Source of the DNA: a virus
Virus record (IMG/VR): IMGVR_UViG_3300038954_000348
Span: 1-30,619 of that record
DNA: 30,619 bases
Reading direction: 5' to 3' (one strand)
Of the stretch, positions 15,695-24,462 are shown piece by piece; within the stretch, counting starts at the first letter, position 1, and each line of letters opens with the position of its first letter. The position numbers and the translations under genes are program-made. Under the pieces are notes generated by a model. It worked only from the letters and a program-made list of their open reading frames with translations. It had not been told where the DNA came from and did not search any database.

Positions 15695-16560
15695 AGGCCG
15701 AGGCCTTGTCCAATCGTTTGCTGATAGATCGTGCTTAGGGAGCCAATGTCGCCTGTGACATTTGCATCGAAGTGGATTACGAACGGGACCTGACCGTCTA
15801 CGCCACGAGTTCCGTCTTGGCGATTGCCGATGCGATACCCGCTGTTCTCGTAGTCCAGCCCAGTGGTATCGTTGCTCTTGGAGTCATGCCGTGAGCCAGT
15901 GGAGTCGTAGGTCCGCAGGCCGTCGGTGGCGTCCTCTCGGACGAGCGAGGCATTAAGAGCAAACGACCCGGAAGGCCAAGTCGCCCCAGATCCCGACGGA
16001 TCACCTGAGCCCGATGCCTTAAAGCTCCCACCTACGGCAACGCCGCACACAATGTCGTTATTGGAACCTGAAGTAAGAAATAGAACGCGACCTGCACCCC
16101 CGTCGTGCTGGCATGCTAAATACTGGTTTTTGTTTGCGCCTCGGTTAAAGACCACAAGCGTCGTCACGGTCTCATTAGACGTGACTAAGGACTGCCCGGC
16201 GTCGAGCGCCTGGTCAGTGCCATCGAATACCATCCCATCGGTGCCGAACGATGGCCCATTTACCAAGCTCAGGTCAGGTCCTACAATGCCGATCATAAAT
16301 CCCCCCTGATCGGCATTTTGCGTGGACCGCAGCGTGTACGCAGCAAGCACATCACCAGTAAGGTCGCTTGACAGCTCCCCCTGACTGTTGCCGAGCCGAT
16401 CCCAGAAGTCTTGAAGGTTCGTTTTCTGTGCGGTTGATAGGTTGGAAGAGCGGACGGCATTTACGTCCTGTATGTACTGGTCGATGGTGCCAGTGGTACC
16501 GCCACCCCCAGACCCTCCGGACGCACCTCGAATGATGCCGCGTGCAAGTCGCTCTCTCAT
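15691..16560 (-). CDS. LamG/concanavalin-like fibre protein
   Basis: 289 aa. The Gly-rich linker (GASGGSGGGGTTG) near the N-terminus is followed by a helix (VNAVRSSNLSTAQKTNLQDFWDRL). A beta-sandwich-like domain follows, with GMVFDGTDQALDAG, TTLVVFNRG, GLRTYDSTGSRHDS and SGYRIGNRQDG, the pattern of LamG/ConA-like glycan-binding modules. Overlaps the M14 peptidase gene by 4 bp. Probable receptor- or glycan-binding virion protein. Confidence 0.75.
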   Translation of the reverse strand: MRERLARGIIRGASGGSGGGGTTGTIDQYIQDVNAVRSSNLSTAQKTNLQDFWDRLGNSQGELSSDLTGDVLAAYTLRSTQNADQGGFMIGIVGPDLSLVNGPSFGTDGMVFDGTDQALDAGQSLVTSNETVTTLVVFNRGANKNQYLACQHDGGAGRVLFLTSGSNNDIVCGVAVGGSFKASGSGDPSGSGATWPSGSFALNASLVREDATDGLRTYDSTGSRHDSKSNDTTGLDYENSGYRIGNRQDGTRGVDGQVPFVIHFDANVTGDIGSLSTIYQQTIGQGLGL

Positions 16561-16581
16561 AGCGTTGGTAGGTCTGTTGGG

Positions 16582-17298
16582 TTATGCGAGGTCGCCCTGA
16601 AAGAGCCACAGGTCGGTGCCCCGCTTCTTGAGCACACCCCCGCTCCACTGCCCGGCAAGCGACGTGCCCGTACCGTTGACCGTCACACCGCTCGCCCCCG
16701 ACACGCTCACCTGCCCCGCGCCCGTTTGTGTGATCGGAATGATCGTGCCGATTGGGAACGCGACGCTGCTGTTGGCCGGGATCGTGAGGGTGATCGCGCT
16801 GCCGTTGTTGAACTCCAGGTCTCGCAGCGCATCCTCCAGCGAAAGCGTGTAGGACGTGCCCGTAACCTCCTTCGTCTCCGTGGTGAACCCTTGCTCTTGT
16901 GCGATCAGCACTGACCCGCCCTGCACGACGTAGGTAAAGAGGGACGTGGCCCCGGCGGCCTCGTCCAGCAGAAGCGGAAGACCACCCTCCGTGGCGATAT
17001 TCGACCCGAGCGTAACCGACCGCGCGCCTGTGCCGTCCTGCGTAATGGCGATAATCCCGTGCCGACCGTCCTCGACGTTGGAGGCGTCGATCGTGGTGTC
17101 CCCCGTCAGCGTTAGCTCCACGTTCTCGTGGATGGCCGACAGGTCCCACGTCGTCGGCGACCCGAACGATAGCGTCTCGAACGGAATGGCGTTGTAAAGA
17201 GCCGCGAGGAGGCTGCTGTCCAGCTCTGAGTATGTCAGCTCCGCCCCTTTCGTCGTCGCATTGGGGTCGGAGTCGGTACGTAGCGTAAGCGTTGGCAT
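16582..17298 (-). CDS. fibre shaft-type protein
   Basis: 238 aa. N-terminus PTLTLRTDSDPNATTKGAELTYSELDSSLLAALY matches the common N-terminal motif of phage tail fibre/appendage proteins (tr.d..p..kgs.LT..ElD.n). The rest is beta-rich (ITQDGTGARSVTLGSNIATEGG...). It starts one base after the secreted-protein stop. The N-terminal motif usually mediates virion attachment, so this protein probably anchors the accessory fibre block. Confidence 0.78.
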   Translation of the reverse strand: MPTLTLRTDSDPNATTKGAELTYSELDSSLLAALYNAIPFETLSFGSPTTWDLSAIHENVELTLTGDTTIDASNVEDGRHGIIAITQDGTGARSVTLGSNIATEGGLPLLLDEAAGATSLFTYVVQGGSVLIAQEQGFTTETKEVTGTSYTLSLEDALRDLEFNNGSAITLTIPANSSVAFPIGTIIPITQTGAGQVSVSGASGVTVNGTGTSLAGQWSGGVLKKRGTDLWLFQGDLA

Positions 17299-17299
17299 C

Positions 17300-17752
17300 T
17301 TACTGCCCTGTCCAAAGGGAGTCTGTCGGAAGATTGAACGTGCGGTGCATCTGCGTCCCGTCGCGCTGCCCCATGAGTATCCCGATGTAGCGGGCTGGGT
17401 GGTCGTACACGACCACCGACCACGGACTCGTTCGGTCGGCCGAGAGCCTCCGCATCATGGCGTCGTCAATAGCGCCGCTGATCCGCACCGCGCCCCAAGA
17501 CGGAATCCCAACGTCAAGATAGACGGTGCCTGTATGTCGTTTACACGCCCACTTGTCCGTGCCCGCGTAGACGCGAGCGGTGTCGCTTTCGGGCGTGTGC
17601 ATGAGACTATCTGCGCCCATCTGCCACGGGCCTGACGGCTGTACCGTCATGGTATCCAACGTATTGCACGGCGGAGGCACCGCGTCCATCGGCACCTGCG
17701 CGGCAACCACAGTAGGCAAAAGCGCAATAACTCCAATTAGTGCGCTACGCAT
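17300..17752 (-). CDS. secreted hypothetical protein
   Basis: 150 aa with a Sec signal peptide (residues about 1-19, MRSALIGVIALLPTVVAAQ; likely cut after VAA). The mature part contains two Cys (about 29 and 70) and the strands TGTVYLDVGIPSWGAVRISGAID. It overlaps the HTH gene by 8 bp. A virion gene block containing a secreted protein under an HTH regulator suggests a lysogenic-conversion or exclusion role, but the family is unknown. Confidence 0.7.
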   Translation of the reverse strand: MRSALIGVIALLPTVVAAQVPMDAVPPPCNTLDTMTVQPSGPWQMGADSLMHTPESDTARVYAGTDKWACKRHTGTVYLDVGIPSWGAVRISGAIDDAMMRRLSADRTSPWSVVVYDHPARYIGILMGQRDGTQMHRTFNLPTDSLWTGQ

Positions 17753-18080
17753 AACCGCTGTTGAGCTCGTCTGCTTTTTGCTCTAAAACCTGCTGTACGT
17801 TGTCCAGATGCTCATCCGTCATTGTGCCCGCTCTGATCCGTTCGATGGTTTGTAAAGCGTAGCACACCGCATCTAGCCCCACAGTATGCTCCTTTTTGAT
17901 CTGCTCGTGAAGCTTGCGGGTCTTTTGCTGCACGTCTGGGCGGGTTGTGCTAGATGTAGTCCCGTTAGCTATCTTGACAACTGTGTTGGGTTCTATCCCT
18001 AAATGATCGGCCAACGTCTCGTTGTCAGGAAAGCACTCTCGTAGCCGCGCCATCCGAGTTTGCGTATCAAAGTCACTCAT
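17745..18080 (-). CDS. HTH regulator-like protein
   Basis: 111 aa. Residues about 12-55 (LRECFPDNETLADHLGIEPNTVVKIANG) match an XRE/Cro-like helix-turn-helix. The remainder is helical and charged. Upstream lie a terminator, promoter-like elements and a nested palindrome, as expected for a self-regulated gene. It is the first gene of the accessory block, overlapping the secreted-protein gene. Confidence 0.65.
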   Translation of the reverse strand: MSDFDTQTRMARLRECFPDNETLADHLGIEPNTVVKIANGTTSSTTRPDVQQKTRKLHEQIKKEHTVGLDAVCYALQTIERIRAGTMTDEHLDNVQQVLEQKADELNSGYA

Positions 18081-18126
18081 CAGTGTCAGGCATCAAATTT
18101 TTAGAAGCTAAGAGGAGCCGCCCCGA

Positions 18127-18189
18127 ACACGAATTTCGTCGAAATGTGGACAAAATCGGCCATTCGTGTCAACGGTCCAAAATGAAAAG
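18127..18189 (-). promoter_or_regulatory. putative promoter and operator of the HTH gene
   Basis: Read leftward, TTTG is followed after 19 bases by CGATTTTG, resembling the Bacteroidota -33 TTTG / -7 TAnnTTTG promoter. TTGACA at 18172-18167 is an alternative -35. Downstream are a perfect 13-bp palindrome ATTTCGTCGAAAT (18133-18145) and flanking inverted arms ACACGAAT (18127-18134) and ATTCGTGT (18162-18169). The arrangement suits an operator bound by the adjacent HTH protein. Confidence 0.45.
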
Positions 18190-18218
18190 CGGCACGCCCC
18201 CAGTCGGAAGCGTGCCGC
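18179..18218 (-). terminator. intrinsic terminator after the head genes
   Basis: A perfect 9-bp stem GCGGCACGC/GCGTGCCGC (18210-18218 and 18189-18197), 12-nt loop, followed leftward by TTTTCATTTT. It lies 42 bp after the stop of the helix-hairpin-helix gene and would end or attenuate the terminase-to-coat transcript before the accessory block. Confidence 0.85.
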
Positions 18219-18259
18219 ATGGTGTCAGGTCTCACGACGCCGGCGGTACGCCCCAGTCG

Positions 18260-18544
18260 CTACGCCTCGGCGATCTTGTCGGCCGTCGCCTCCCCCACGC
18301 CGTCAATGTCGGTGAGGTCGCCCTCGTACGCCTGCGCCTCCTCGATCGTCGTCAGCCCCGCATCGGCCAGGCCCTTCGCAGCCCTGGCGCCCACGAGCTC
18401 TTTGAGCGCGTCGGACGTCGTCGTGGGCGCGTCCTGCCCTTCGGCCAGGCTGTGCTCGTCAGGGTCGTAGTCCGCGGCGTTGATGACGTACGTGTCGCGG
18501 CGAAAGTCGTCGTCCGGGTACTCGACTTCGATCGTTTCGGCCAT
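18260..18544 (-). CDS. small acidic protein with C-terminal helix-hairpin-helix
   Basis: 94 aa, very acidic. The C-terminal half (ELVGARAAKGLADAGLTTIEEAQAY...DLTDIDGVGEATADKIAEA) contains a helix-hairpin-helix motif with IDGVGEATADKI, like the DNA-binding motifs of small proteins found after phage coat genes. It could bind DNA at the head vertex or assist head completion. Last gene before a strong terminator. Confidence 0.7.
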   Translation of the reverse strand: MAETIEVEYPDDDFRRDTYVINAADYDPDEHSLAEGQDAPTTTSDALKELVGARAAKGLADAGLTTIEEAQAYEGDLTDIDGVGEATADKIAEA

Positions 18545-18600
18545 GGGTGGTGGCTCTAAGGTGGCAAGGCTGGACGATGCGGCCGTTATCAGGCAAGCGG

Positions 18601-19767
18601 CTATCCCTGCACGATCGTGCCAAACTCCGGGCGCAGCGCCTGGCCGCCGACGTAGACGTCCATGAGGATCTCGTCCGTGGCGCCGTCACTGCCGGCGAGG
18701 CTGGAGTCGATCGTGAGGCGGACCGTGATGTTCTCGAACGTGCCCGTCTCACTCATCGCGCCCTGCAGCGGCGTCGGGGCGACGATGGCGCCCAGCATGC
18801 CCGGACGATAATACACCGTGTCCTGCGTGTGGGGCGTCTCGAAGGTGATGCCGGAGCCGTCCGTCGAGCCGGTCTGGGCGGCCGGGGCGATCGGGAGCGT
18901 GGCCGACGTGCCCGAGTAGAAGACATCCTGTGTGACGGTGTAGGTCTGCGAGTCGCCCGCAATCTGGAAGCGCGCGCCCTGCCGGATCACCCCGTCGGAC
19001 GTGCCGAGGCCGTCGACGTCGACCTCGCCGTCGCCCTGCGTGACGCTGCCGTTCGTGACCACCGTGCCGCCGGTATCGCCGAACGGGTGCGTGCCGACGT
19101 TCTGGTCCATGAAGAAGTCGATGCCGAGACGACGGCCGAGGCTGCCCTCCCGGAGCGCCTGGGGCGCGTCCGAGCCGTAATCGGCGTTGATGAACTTGTC
19201 GTCGTTCAGCAGATTCTCGTCGGTCAGCGCGGAGACAAGCGCGACGCGCTCAGACATTGGGGCTTTCTGCTCGTTGAGCACGCGACGGGCGCGGCCCATG
19301 TCGGCGATGTCGGCCGGGCTATCGCCCACCGAGCCGCCGGACGAGACGGTCACGCTCTCCGAGAAGCCGCCGGCGATGCGGCGCACGAGGAACTGGTCAA
19401 CCTGCTCGGCCACGCCCAGCGCCATCGGCTGCACGACGTCGAACGTGAAGGCCTCCAGGTCCCACGTGCTCTCCGGGGTTTCGAGGTCCTGCTTGATGTA
19501 GATGTAGTTCGTCGCGTCGACCTCGACGGTCTTCTGGGTGTTGTCCGTCTTCTGGAGCGTGAGCGAACCGCGGTTCTGCTCGTCGAGGTTCGCGGTCAGC
19601 TCCGGGCGCACCTTCACGCGCACCTTGCCGCCGCTCTGTCGGTCGACGAGCGTGTTCTCGACGTTGCGGTTGATGAGATTGGCCGCAACGAGGTTGTTGC
19701 GAAGCAGGATCGCGGCGTTCTCGGCCGCGTCGGCGAGAAGGTCTTGCGTGACAAACGTGTTCGGCAT
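18601..19767 (-). CDS. major capsid protein (P22 coat-like, HK97 fold)
   Basis: 388 aa. The N-terminal region (LLRNNLVAANLINRNVENTLVDRQSGGKVRVKVRPEL) matches the P22 coat family, in which a short N-arm helix is followed by the VnR...f...GdtV.vr.P pattern. A middle acidic insertion (GSVTQGDGEVDVDGLG...) would be the I-domain. The C-terminus (RLTIDSSLAGSDGATDEILMDVYVGGQALRPEFG) resembles the end of P22-type coats. It directly follows the scaffold gene. No N-terminal protease was seen, consistent with scaffold-dependent P22-like assembly. Confidence 0.9.
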   Translation of the reverse strand: MPNTFVTQDLLADAAENAAILLRNNLVAANLINRNVENTLVDRQSGGKVRVKVRPELTANLDEQNRGSLTLQKTDNTQKTVEVDATNYIYIKQDLETPESTWDLEAFTFDVVQPMALGVAEQVDQFLVRRIAGGFSESVTVSSGGSVGDSPADIADMGRARRVLNEQKAPMSERVALVSALTDENLLNDDKFINADYGSDAPQALREGSLGRRLGIDFFMDQNVGTHPFGDTGGTVVTNGSVTQGDGEVDVDGLGTSDGVIRQGARFQIAGDSQTYTVTQDVFYSGTSATLPIAPAAQTGSTDGSGITFETPHTQDTVYYRPGMLGAIVAPTPLQGAMSETGTFENITVRLTIDSSLAGSDGATDEILMDVYVGGQALRPEFGTIVQG

Positions 19768-19808
19768 GGGTTCGGCCGGAAGTCAGTGGTAAAATGGCAA
19801 ACGAGTCG

Positions 19809-20501
19809 TCAGCCGGCGTACGGCCGGCGAGTTTTGTTGAGCTCCTTGGCCCGCTCCTCCGCGCTCATGTCTTCCATCGCGGACGATCCGCCGCCCGAGC
19901 CGCCAGGCTGGTCGTCGGGCCCGCCACCCATCGACGACTCTTTGAAGAACGAGGGCTTCGCGTCCCGCAGCTCGTCGACGACGTCCGCCGGACGCTTTGG
20001 CTCGCCGCCCTCCCAGGCGATGTCGCCGTCGTCGGCGGTGGCCACCCACCCGTACTCGTCGTCGTACGTGTGGCGCTGCTTGGCGTACGTCATGAAGACG
20101 TCCTGCATGTCGTCGCGGACGCCGTCGGCCGCCTGCATGAGCTCGTTTTCGAGCTTCGTTTCGCGGGTGGCCTCGATCGTCGACTCGTACTCGGACACCT
20201 GCTTTTGCAGCTGGTCGACCTTCGACGCCTTCTTCTTAAGCGCCTGCACCTCGTCGTCGGTGAGGCTGCCCTTCGGCTGGCCGTCGTCACGCAGGTCCAC
20301 GCCGCGATTTTGGGCCATCTCCCGCCAGAAGTCGTCGTCGTCCTTCAGCTGTTGTTTCAGGCTGCGCTCCTGGCGTGACAGGCGCTTCTCGACGACGCCG
20401 TCGACCTCGTCTTGCGTGAGGTAGGGATCATCGTCATCGAGCTCGATCTGATCGGGTGTGACTTCGATCGGCTCGTCGCGGTCCTCGAGATGGACTTTCA
20501 T
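19809..20501 (-). CDS. scaffolding protein
   Basis: 230 aa from ATG at 20501 (MKVHLED); an ATG six codons earlier is less likely. Acidic with a long coiled coil (VEKRLSRQERSLKQQLKDDDDF...EVQALKKKASKVDQLQKQVSEYESTI), a Gly-rich linker (GGGPDDQPGGSGGGSS) and a C-terminal basic helix (ERAKELNKTRRPYAG) that could bind coat. It sits just upstream of the coat gene. This composition is typical of internal scaffolds of siphophages. Confidence 0.85.
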   Translation of the reverse strand: MKVHLEDRDEPIEVTPDQIELDDDDPYLTQDEVDGVVEKRLSRQERSLKQQLKDDDDFWREMAQNRGVDLRDDGQPKGSLTDDEVQALKKKASKVDQLQKQVSEYESTIEATRETKLENELMQAADGVRDDMQDVFMTYAKQRHTYDDEYGWVATADDGDIAWEGGEPKRPADVVDELRDAKPSFFKESSMGGGPDDQPGGSGGGSSAMEDMSAEERAKELNKTRRPYAG

Positions 20502-20605
20502 GAGAGGAAAGGGGCACAATGTCCGGGGAGCTTGTGTCGGCGCGGGCCGTCCGCGCTGCCGGCCGTGTCGGGGCCGTGAGCGCCCGCGTTGCCGCCGCGG
20601 GTGGC

Positions 20606-20625
20606 GTCACCGACAACGGGGGGAG
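20606..20625 (-). promoter_or_regulatory. recurrent 20-bp late-region motif, copy 3
   Basis: The plus strand reads GTCACCGACAACGGGGGGAG. It is in the 139-bp gap between the minor head and scaffold genes, about 105 bp before the scaffold ATG. The rest of the gap is GC-rich without a recognisable gene. Same orientation as the other copies. Confidence 0.6.
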
Positions 20626-20640
20626 GCGCGTGCGGGCTTA

Positions 20641-21738
20641 TCAGTCCCGCGGGTTCTCCCAGACGGCGTTAATCACGTTGCGCAGCATACCCAGCTGATT
20701 TGCCACGTGCGCCTCGGTGATGGTGCGCTCCCCCTCCATGTCCTCCATTAGGCGCTTTACCTCGCCGAACTCGAGGTTCGGCTCATCCGGGATGTCGCGA
20801 CTCTCGCCGGAAAAGAAGTCCGACTCGGATTTAAGGATCGTGCGCTGCCGGCACTCGCAGTGCGGATGCGGCAGGGAGGGCACCGTCTTCGGGTGGTAGA
20901 TGCCAGATCCGTATCCGTGCAGGTCGGCGACGGCGAGGACGTCGCACACGTCCGGACTGCTTTCCAGCGTGTGGTGCCGGCCGGAAAGCGTCCATTCGAT
21001 GAGGTCCACGGCGGGGTTGAGCGCAGACAGCGTCTTGCCGGCCTCGTCGGCAACAGAGGCGACCTCGTGCGCGATGATGCGGCGCAAGTTGCTCCCCAGC
21101 TGCTTCGCGCTCTGCATCGAAAAGTCGGAGTCCGCGTCCACCAGCCTGCCGAGGCCGACTTCCGCGAGCGCTCCGCTCAAGTCGTCATTGGCGATGGCAG
21201 CCGTGATGTTGCGGGTCGTTTCCGCTACGCTCTTGCCCTGCTGGACGGCCTGGTCGATGGCATCGCCGACGTCGCTACCCGTGAGTTGCAGGACGCGCGT
21301 GATCATCGAGCTCGGCGTGCGGTCGTCGTCCAGGCCCCGGCGCACGTTGATGTGGATGCGGATGCGGCCGCGGATGTCGGGCGCCCACTGCGTCCGGGGC
21401 GGGACGTCGTCCTCCGAGAAGCCGAGAGCGAGGGCGGCCGCCACGAGCGCCGCTTCGTGCGCCTCGATCGTCTCCTCTTGGGCCTGCTGGCGCTCCTGCT
21501 CGGCGGCCTGCGTCAGGTCCTGCTGCAGCTGCTGGAACGCCGCCTCGTACCGCTGGCGCAGCGCGTCAGCCCGATCGGCCGTGAGGGGCGCGTCCGGGGC
21601 CTGCTGCTGCACCTGGGCCAGGGCCTGGGCGACGGCCTCGCGCACCAGGTCGAGCTCGCCGGTGCGGACGCGGCCGAGGATGGCTTCCCGCGCGGTGACG
21701 ATGCGCTCGTTGAATACTCGTTCGGCGTCCGTAGGCAT
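20641..21738 (-). CDS. minor head/head morphogenesis protein (SPP1 gp7/Mu F-like)
   Basis: 365 aa. A long helical, Gln/Ala-rich N-terminal part precedes the C-terminal minor head domain: WTLSGRHHTLESSPDVCDVL, GIYHPKTVPSLPHPHCECRQ. The conserved Cys and His residues (C in DVCD, HPHCEC) match the Mu F/SPP1 gp7 family, where they can bind metal. These proteins associate with the portal and coat and enter with DNA. Lies between portal and scaffold genes, as usual. Confidence 0.88.
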   Translation of the reverse strand: MPTDAERVFNERIVTAREAILGRVRTGELDLVREAVAQALAQVQQQAPDAPLTADRADALRQRYEAAFQQLQQDLTQAAEQERQQAQEETIEAHEAALVAAALALGFSEDDVPPRTQWAPDIRGRIRIHINVRRGLDDDRTPSSMITRVLQLTGSDVGDAIDQAVQQGKSVAETTRNITAAIANDDLSGALAEVGLGRLVDADSDFSMQSAKQLGSNLRRIIAHEVASVADEAGKTLSALNPAVDLIEWTLSGRHHTLESSPDVCDVLAVADLHGYGSGIYHPKTVPSLPHPHCECRQRTILKSESDFFSGESRDIPDEPNLEFGEVKRLMEDMEGERTITEAHVANQLGMLRNVINAVWENPRD

Positions 21739-21759
21739 AAGCGAAAACGGTTATATCGA

Positions 21760-23118
21760 CTACCCGAGGAAGGACGTCGTCGGCGACTGCGACTCGCGGT
21801 CGAAGGCGCCCTCCACGCGGCGGCGGATTTCGTCCTCGTTCGGGTCGTAGCCCTCGTCGCGCAGCTGGTCGACGACGATCTGGCTCGCGGTTTCGACGTC
21901 GGCCGGGAGGCGGCTGCCGAAGATGCGCCGCGCCAGGTCGTCCTCGCCAGCGCCGACGACATCGGAGTAGTCAGCGGGCCACGAGGCGGACACGCCCGGG
22001 TCGGTGGGCTGCGGGCCCGCGAACGTTCTGAAATCGGCCGCCTGAGCCATGAGCCGCAGGATGCGCATCTCTGCGTCGGCCATCGTCTCGGCGACGACCG
22101 AGAGCGCGGCAGCCGCCGCGCCCTGGTGCTTGATCTGCGCTTCGGTGGCACTCTGGGCCGTCCGCGCACCTTCTTCGAGCTCGTTGTACGCGACGCGGTT
22201 CAGCTCTTTTTGCTTCTCAGTCAGCACCTGCGTGCCAAGCTCCGCCCCGTCGGTGGGCATTGACAGGCCCTTGTGCGGCCCGTAGTCGTTGTCGTAGGGC
22301 AGCACCTTCATCCCGTGGCGGAGGCGGTGCTCGATGTCGTCGGAGAGGTCGGTGTTGTCGCCCACGCCGAGCTGAATCAAGCCGTTCATGGCCGCCGAGA
22401 CGGCAAAGTCTCTACGCGATGTCATCCGGTAGATGCTGCGATGCTTCTTCGCGATCTGGAGCCCGACTCTCGCCTTCCACGGCAGCTGAAGGCGCAGCAC
22501 AGGTGCGGCCGGTCGGCCGTTCTCGTCTACGAAGAAGGCGTCGTCTTCGGCGTACGTGCCCTGGTCGACGAGCTGGTCCTTGTCGTCCTCTTCGACATAC
22601 ACTTCCCAGCCGTCGGGCATGTAGCGCGTCCAGCTCGTCTCCTCGGTGCCGTCCTCGAAGACGTCGTCGGCCTGCGTGCGCGTCCCCAGGATCACCGCTT
22701 CCTCGCTCGTCCAGTGCGGCATTGACAGGGGCGTGGTGATGTGCAGGCCGCGCTTGGGGTTGAGGACGACGACGGCGGTATTGTACTGCAGCAGCGTCTC
22801 GGCGAGCTCGAGGAGGAGCACCGTGTAGTCCTCGCCGTCCGGGCCCGCGGTCTCGAGGTCGTCGTCGGAGAGGGGCCCGAGGTCTCGATCGACATCCTCG
22901 GCGCGCTGAAACAGCATGCCGGCCAGGCGGCTCGTCAGAAAGCGCGTGCGCGGCGTGAAATCGGCATCGTCCTGGCGCTGCTCGTAGTGCTCCTGGTGCT
23001 CAAAGTAGCGCTGCACGAGCTCGTGCTCGGCGCCCTCGCCGGTCACCATGCGCTGCACGAGCTGCCAGTCGCGGTGGTGCGCGTCGTACGTGGGATGCGT
23101 CGCGTCGTGGATGGCCAT
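21760..23118 (-). CDS. portal protein
   Basis: 452 aa, acidic. Central region has the portal pattern: RSIYRMTSRRDFAVSAAMNGLIQLGVGDN, MPTDGAELGTQVLTEKQKELNRVAYNELEEGARTAQSATEAQIKHQGAAAAAL (crown-proximal helices). The C-terminus has DEIRRRVEGAFDR. It most resembles the DUF4055 portal group. It is placed between the large terminase and minor head genes. It forms the dodecameric DNA gate of the capsid. Confidence 0.88.
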   Translation of the reverse strand: MAIHDATHPTYDAHHRDWQLVQRMVTGEGAEHELVQRYFEHQEHYEQRQDDADFTPRTRFLTSRLAGMLFQRAEDVDRDLGPLSDDDLETAGPDGEDYTVLLLELAETLLQYNTAVVVLNPKRGLHITTPLSMPHWTSEEAVILGTRTQADDVFEDGTEETSWTRYMPDGWEVYVEEDDKDQLVDQGTYAEDDAFFVDENGRPAAPVLRLQLPWKARVGLQIAKKHRSIYRMTSRRDFAVSAAMNGLIQLGVGDNTDLSDDIEHRLRHGMKVLPYDNDYGPHKGLSMPTDGAELGTQVLTEKQKELNRVAYNELEEGARTAQSATEAQIKHQGAAAAALSVVAETMADAEMRILRLMAQAADFRTFAGPQPTDPGVSASWPADYSDVVGAGEDDLARRIFGSRLPADVETASQIVVDQLRDEGYDPNEDEIRRRVEGAFDRESQSPTTSFLG

Positions 23119-23124
23119 GGGCGG

Positions 23125-24462
23125 TCAGTCGTTGGCGGAGAGGATGGTGCCGAAGGCGTCGTCGTGCTGGTCCGGGTCGTACAGGTGCGTGAAGAGGCCG
23201 TAGCGGTCGCGGTCGCACGTGTGGTCGCGCTCCTTCAGCGGCTTGTCCTCGCCGCGCTTCTGAGCCTTCTCGTCCCACACGTAGCTGGAGTACTCCTTGG
23301 GCGTCTCCTTGCAGTCGGGATCGAACGTCAAGCACGGCCACCCGTCCGCTGCAGCCTGGCTGTCGAGCATCGAGCTCACGAAGCGGATGCCGTCGAGGAC
23401 GTCGTTCTCTGCCTCCTTCACGTCGAAGCCGCGGTTGCGGAGCTCCTGAATGAACGATGCGGCCGACGGGTCGACGTAGATGGTCGGGTCGATCGAGCGG
23501 TCGCCGACCCGAGCGGGGAGCCAGTCGATGAGGTCCTGGGCGTGCTGGGCGTCCGTCTTTTGCCCGTCCGATCGGCCGTCATGGTAGTGCTCGCGGAAGG
23601 TGTGCGCGAAGGGGCGCTCCTGGCCGTCCTCGGTCTGCTCGTGCCAGATCCCCTTCAGGCTGAAGGTGGTGGGGTTCGAGGTGCCATAGTCGCAGTCGAC
23701 CAGGAACGTCTCGACCTGCCGGCGTCGGTGATCCGGAAGGTCGCGGACGTGCATGTCGTCGTCCCACATCGCGTAAATCGCGCCGGCCGCGAGCACCCAC
23801 AGCCCAAGGATATAGCGCTGAAACCACATGCCCGTGTACTCGGCCTTTAGCGCCTGGACGTAGTCGGGGTCGAGAAAGATGTTGTCGTCCAGGCGAAAGC
23901 GCCACTGGCGCAGGTCGAGATCGGCTTCTCGATCAAGATACTCCTCTTTCAGCCAGTGATACGGCGAGTCGGGGTTCGTCGTCCCAAACAGCTTCGCGCC
24001 GGCGACCGACATGCGAGCCAGGACCTGCTTGAAGACGTTCTGGGGCATGAGCGTGAGCTCATTGCAAAGGGCGCCGGCGAGGGTCATGCCGGTGATCTTG
24101 TCCTCCGCCCGCTCGTCGTTGGCGCCCTCGAGCTCGACGCGACGGCCGGCAATGCGCGCCTCCTTCTTGCCGAGCGAGTACTCGACGAGCGCGCTCCCAA
24201 ACCACTGGCGCATCGGCCGTAGCACGTTACGCTCCAGGCTCTTCATCGTCTTGCCCATCATGAGAAGATCGCCTGGCGGCCCGGTGCACACGTACTCGAA
24301 CCAACGAAAGAGCTCCAGGCCGACGGTCTTGCCCGAGCGGACGGGCCCCCAGGCGATGTTGAGGCGCGCCGTCGACTGGGCGAAGGTGCGCCGCTGCTGC
24401 GGGGAGACGAGCGGATCGGTGGCGCCCACTTCCGTGCCGAGATGTACAGGCTGGTCACTCAT
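23125..24462 (-). CDS. terminase large subunit
   Basis: 445 aa. ATPase half: Walker A GPVRSGKT (39-46), Walker B-like ALCNELTLM (131-139, catalytic E135) and coupling motif GTTNPDSPYHW (160-170). Nuclease half: FLVDCDYGTSNPTTF (253-267, D256/D258) and YVDPSAAS near 330. This is the packaging motor that translocates DNA and cuts concatemers. Overlaps the small subunit gene by 4 bp. The arrangement and motifs are typical of terminase_6-type enzymes. Confidence 0.95.
   Translation of the reverse strand: MSDQPVHLGTEVGATDPLVSPQQRRTFAQSTARLNIAWGPVRSGKTVGLELFRWFEYVCTGPPGDLLMMGKTMKSLERNVLRPMRQWFGSALVEYSLGKKEARIAGRRVELEGANDERAEDKITGMTLAGALCNELTLMPQNVFKQVLARMSVAGAKLFGTTNPDSPYHWLKEEYLDREADLDLRQWRFRLDDNIFLDPDYVQALKAEYTGMWFQRYILGLWVLAAGAIYAMWDDDMHVRDLPDHRRRQVETFLVDCDYGTSNPTTFSLKGIWHEQTEDGQERPFAHTFREHYHDGRSDGQKTDAQHAQDLIDWLPARVGDRSIDPTIYVDPSAASFIQELRNRGFDVKEAENDVLDGIRFVSSMLDSQAAADGWPCLTFDPDCKETPKEYSSYVWDEKAQKRGEDKPLKERDHTCDRDRYGLFTHLYDPDQHDDAFGTILSAND

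Noticed and set aside
18547-20424. Plus-strand open frame of 625 codons
   Set aside because: Antisense to the coat and scaffold genes, which have clear family patterns. The plus-strand product is Arg/Val/Ala-rich shadow sequence.
21769-21781. 13-base match between the spacer at 26221-26256 and the end of the portal gene
   Set aside because: The match is short, lies at the non-seed end, and flanking bases disagree, so it is likely chance. The tape-measure similarity is longer and codon-aligned.
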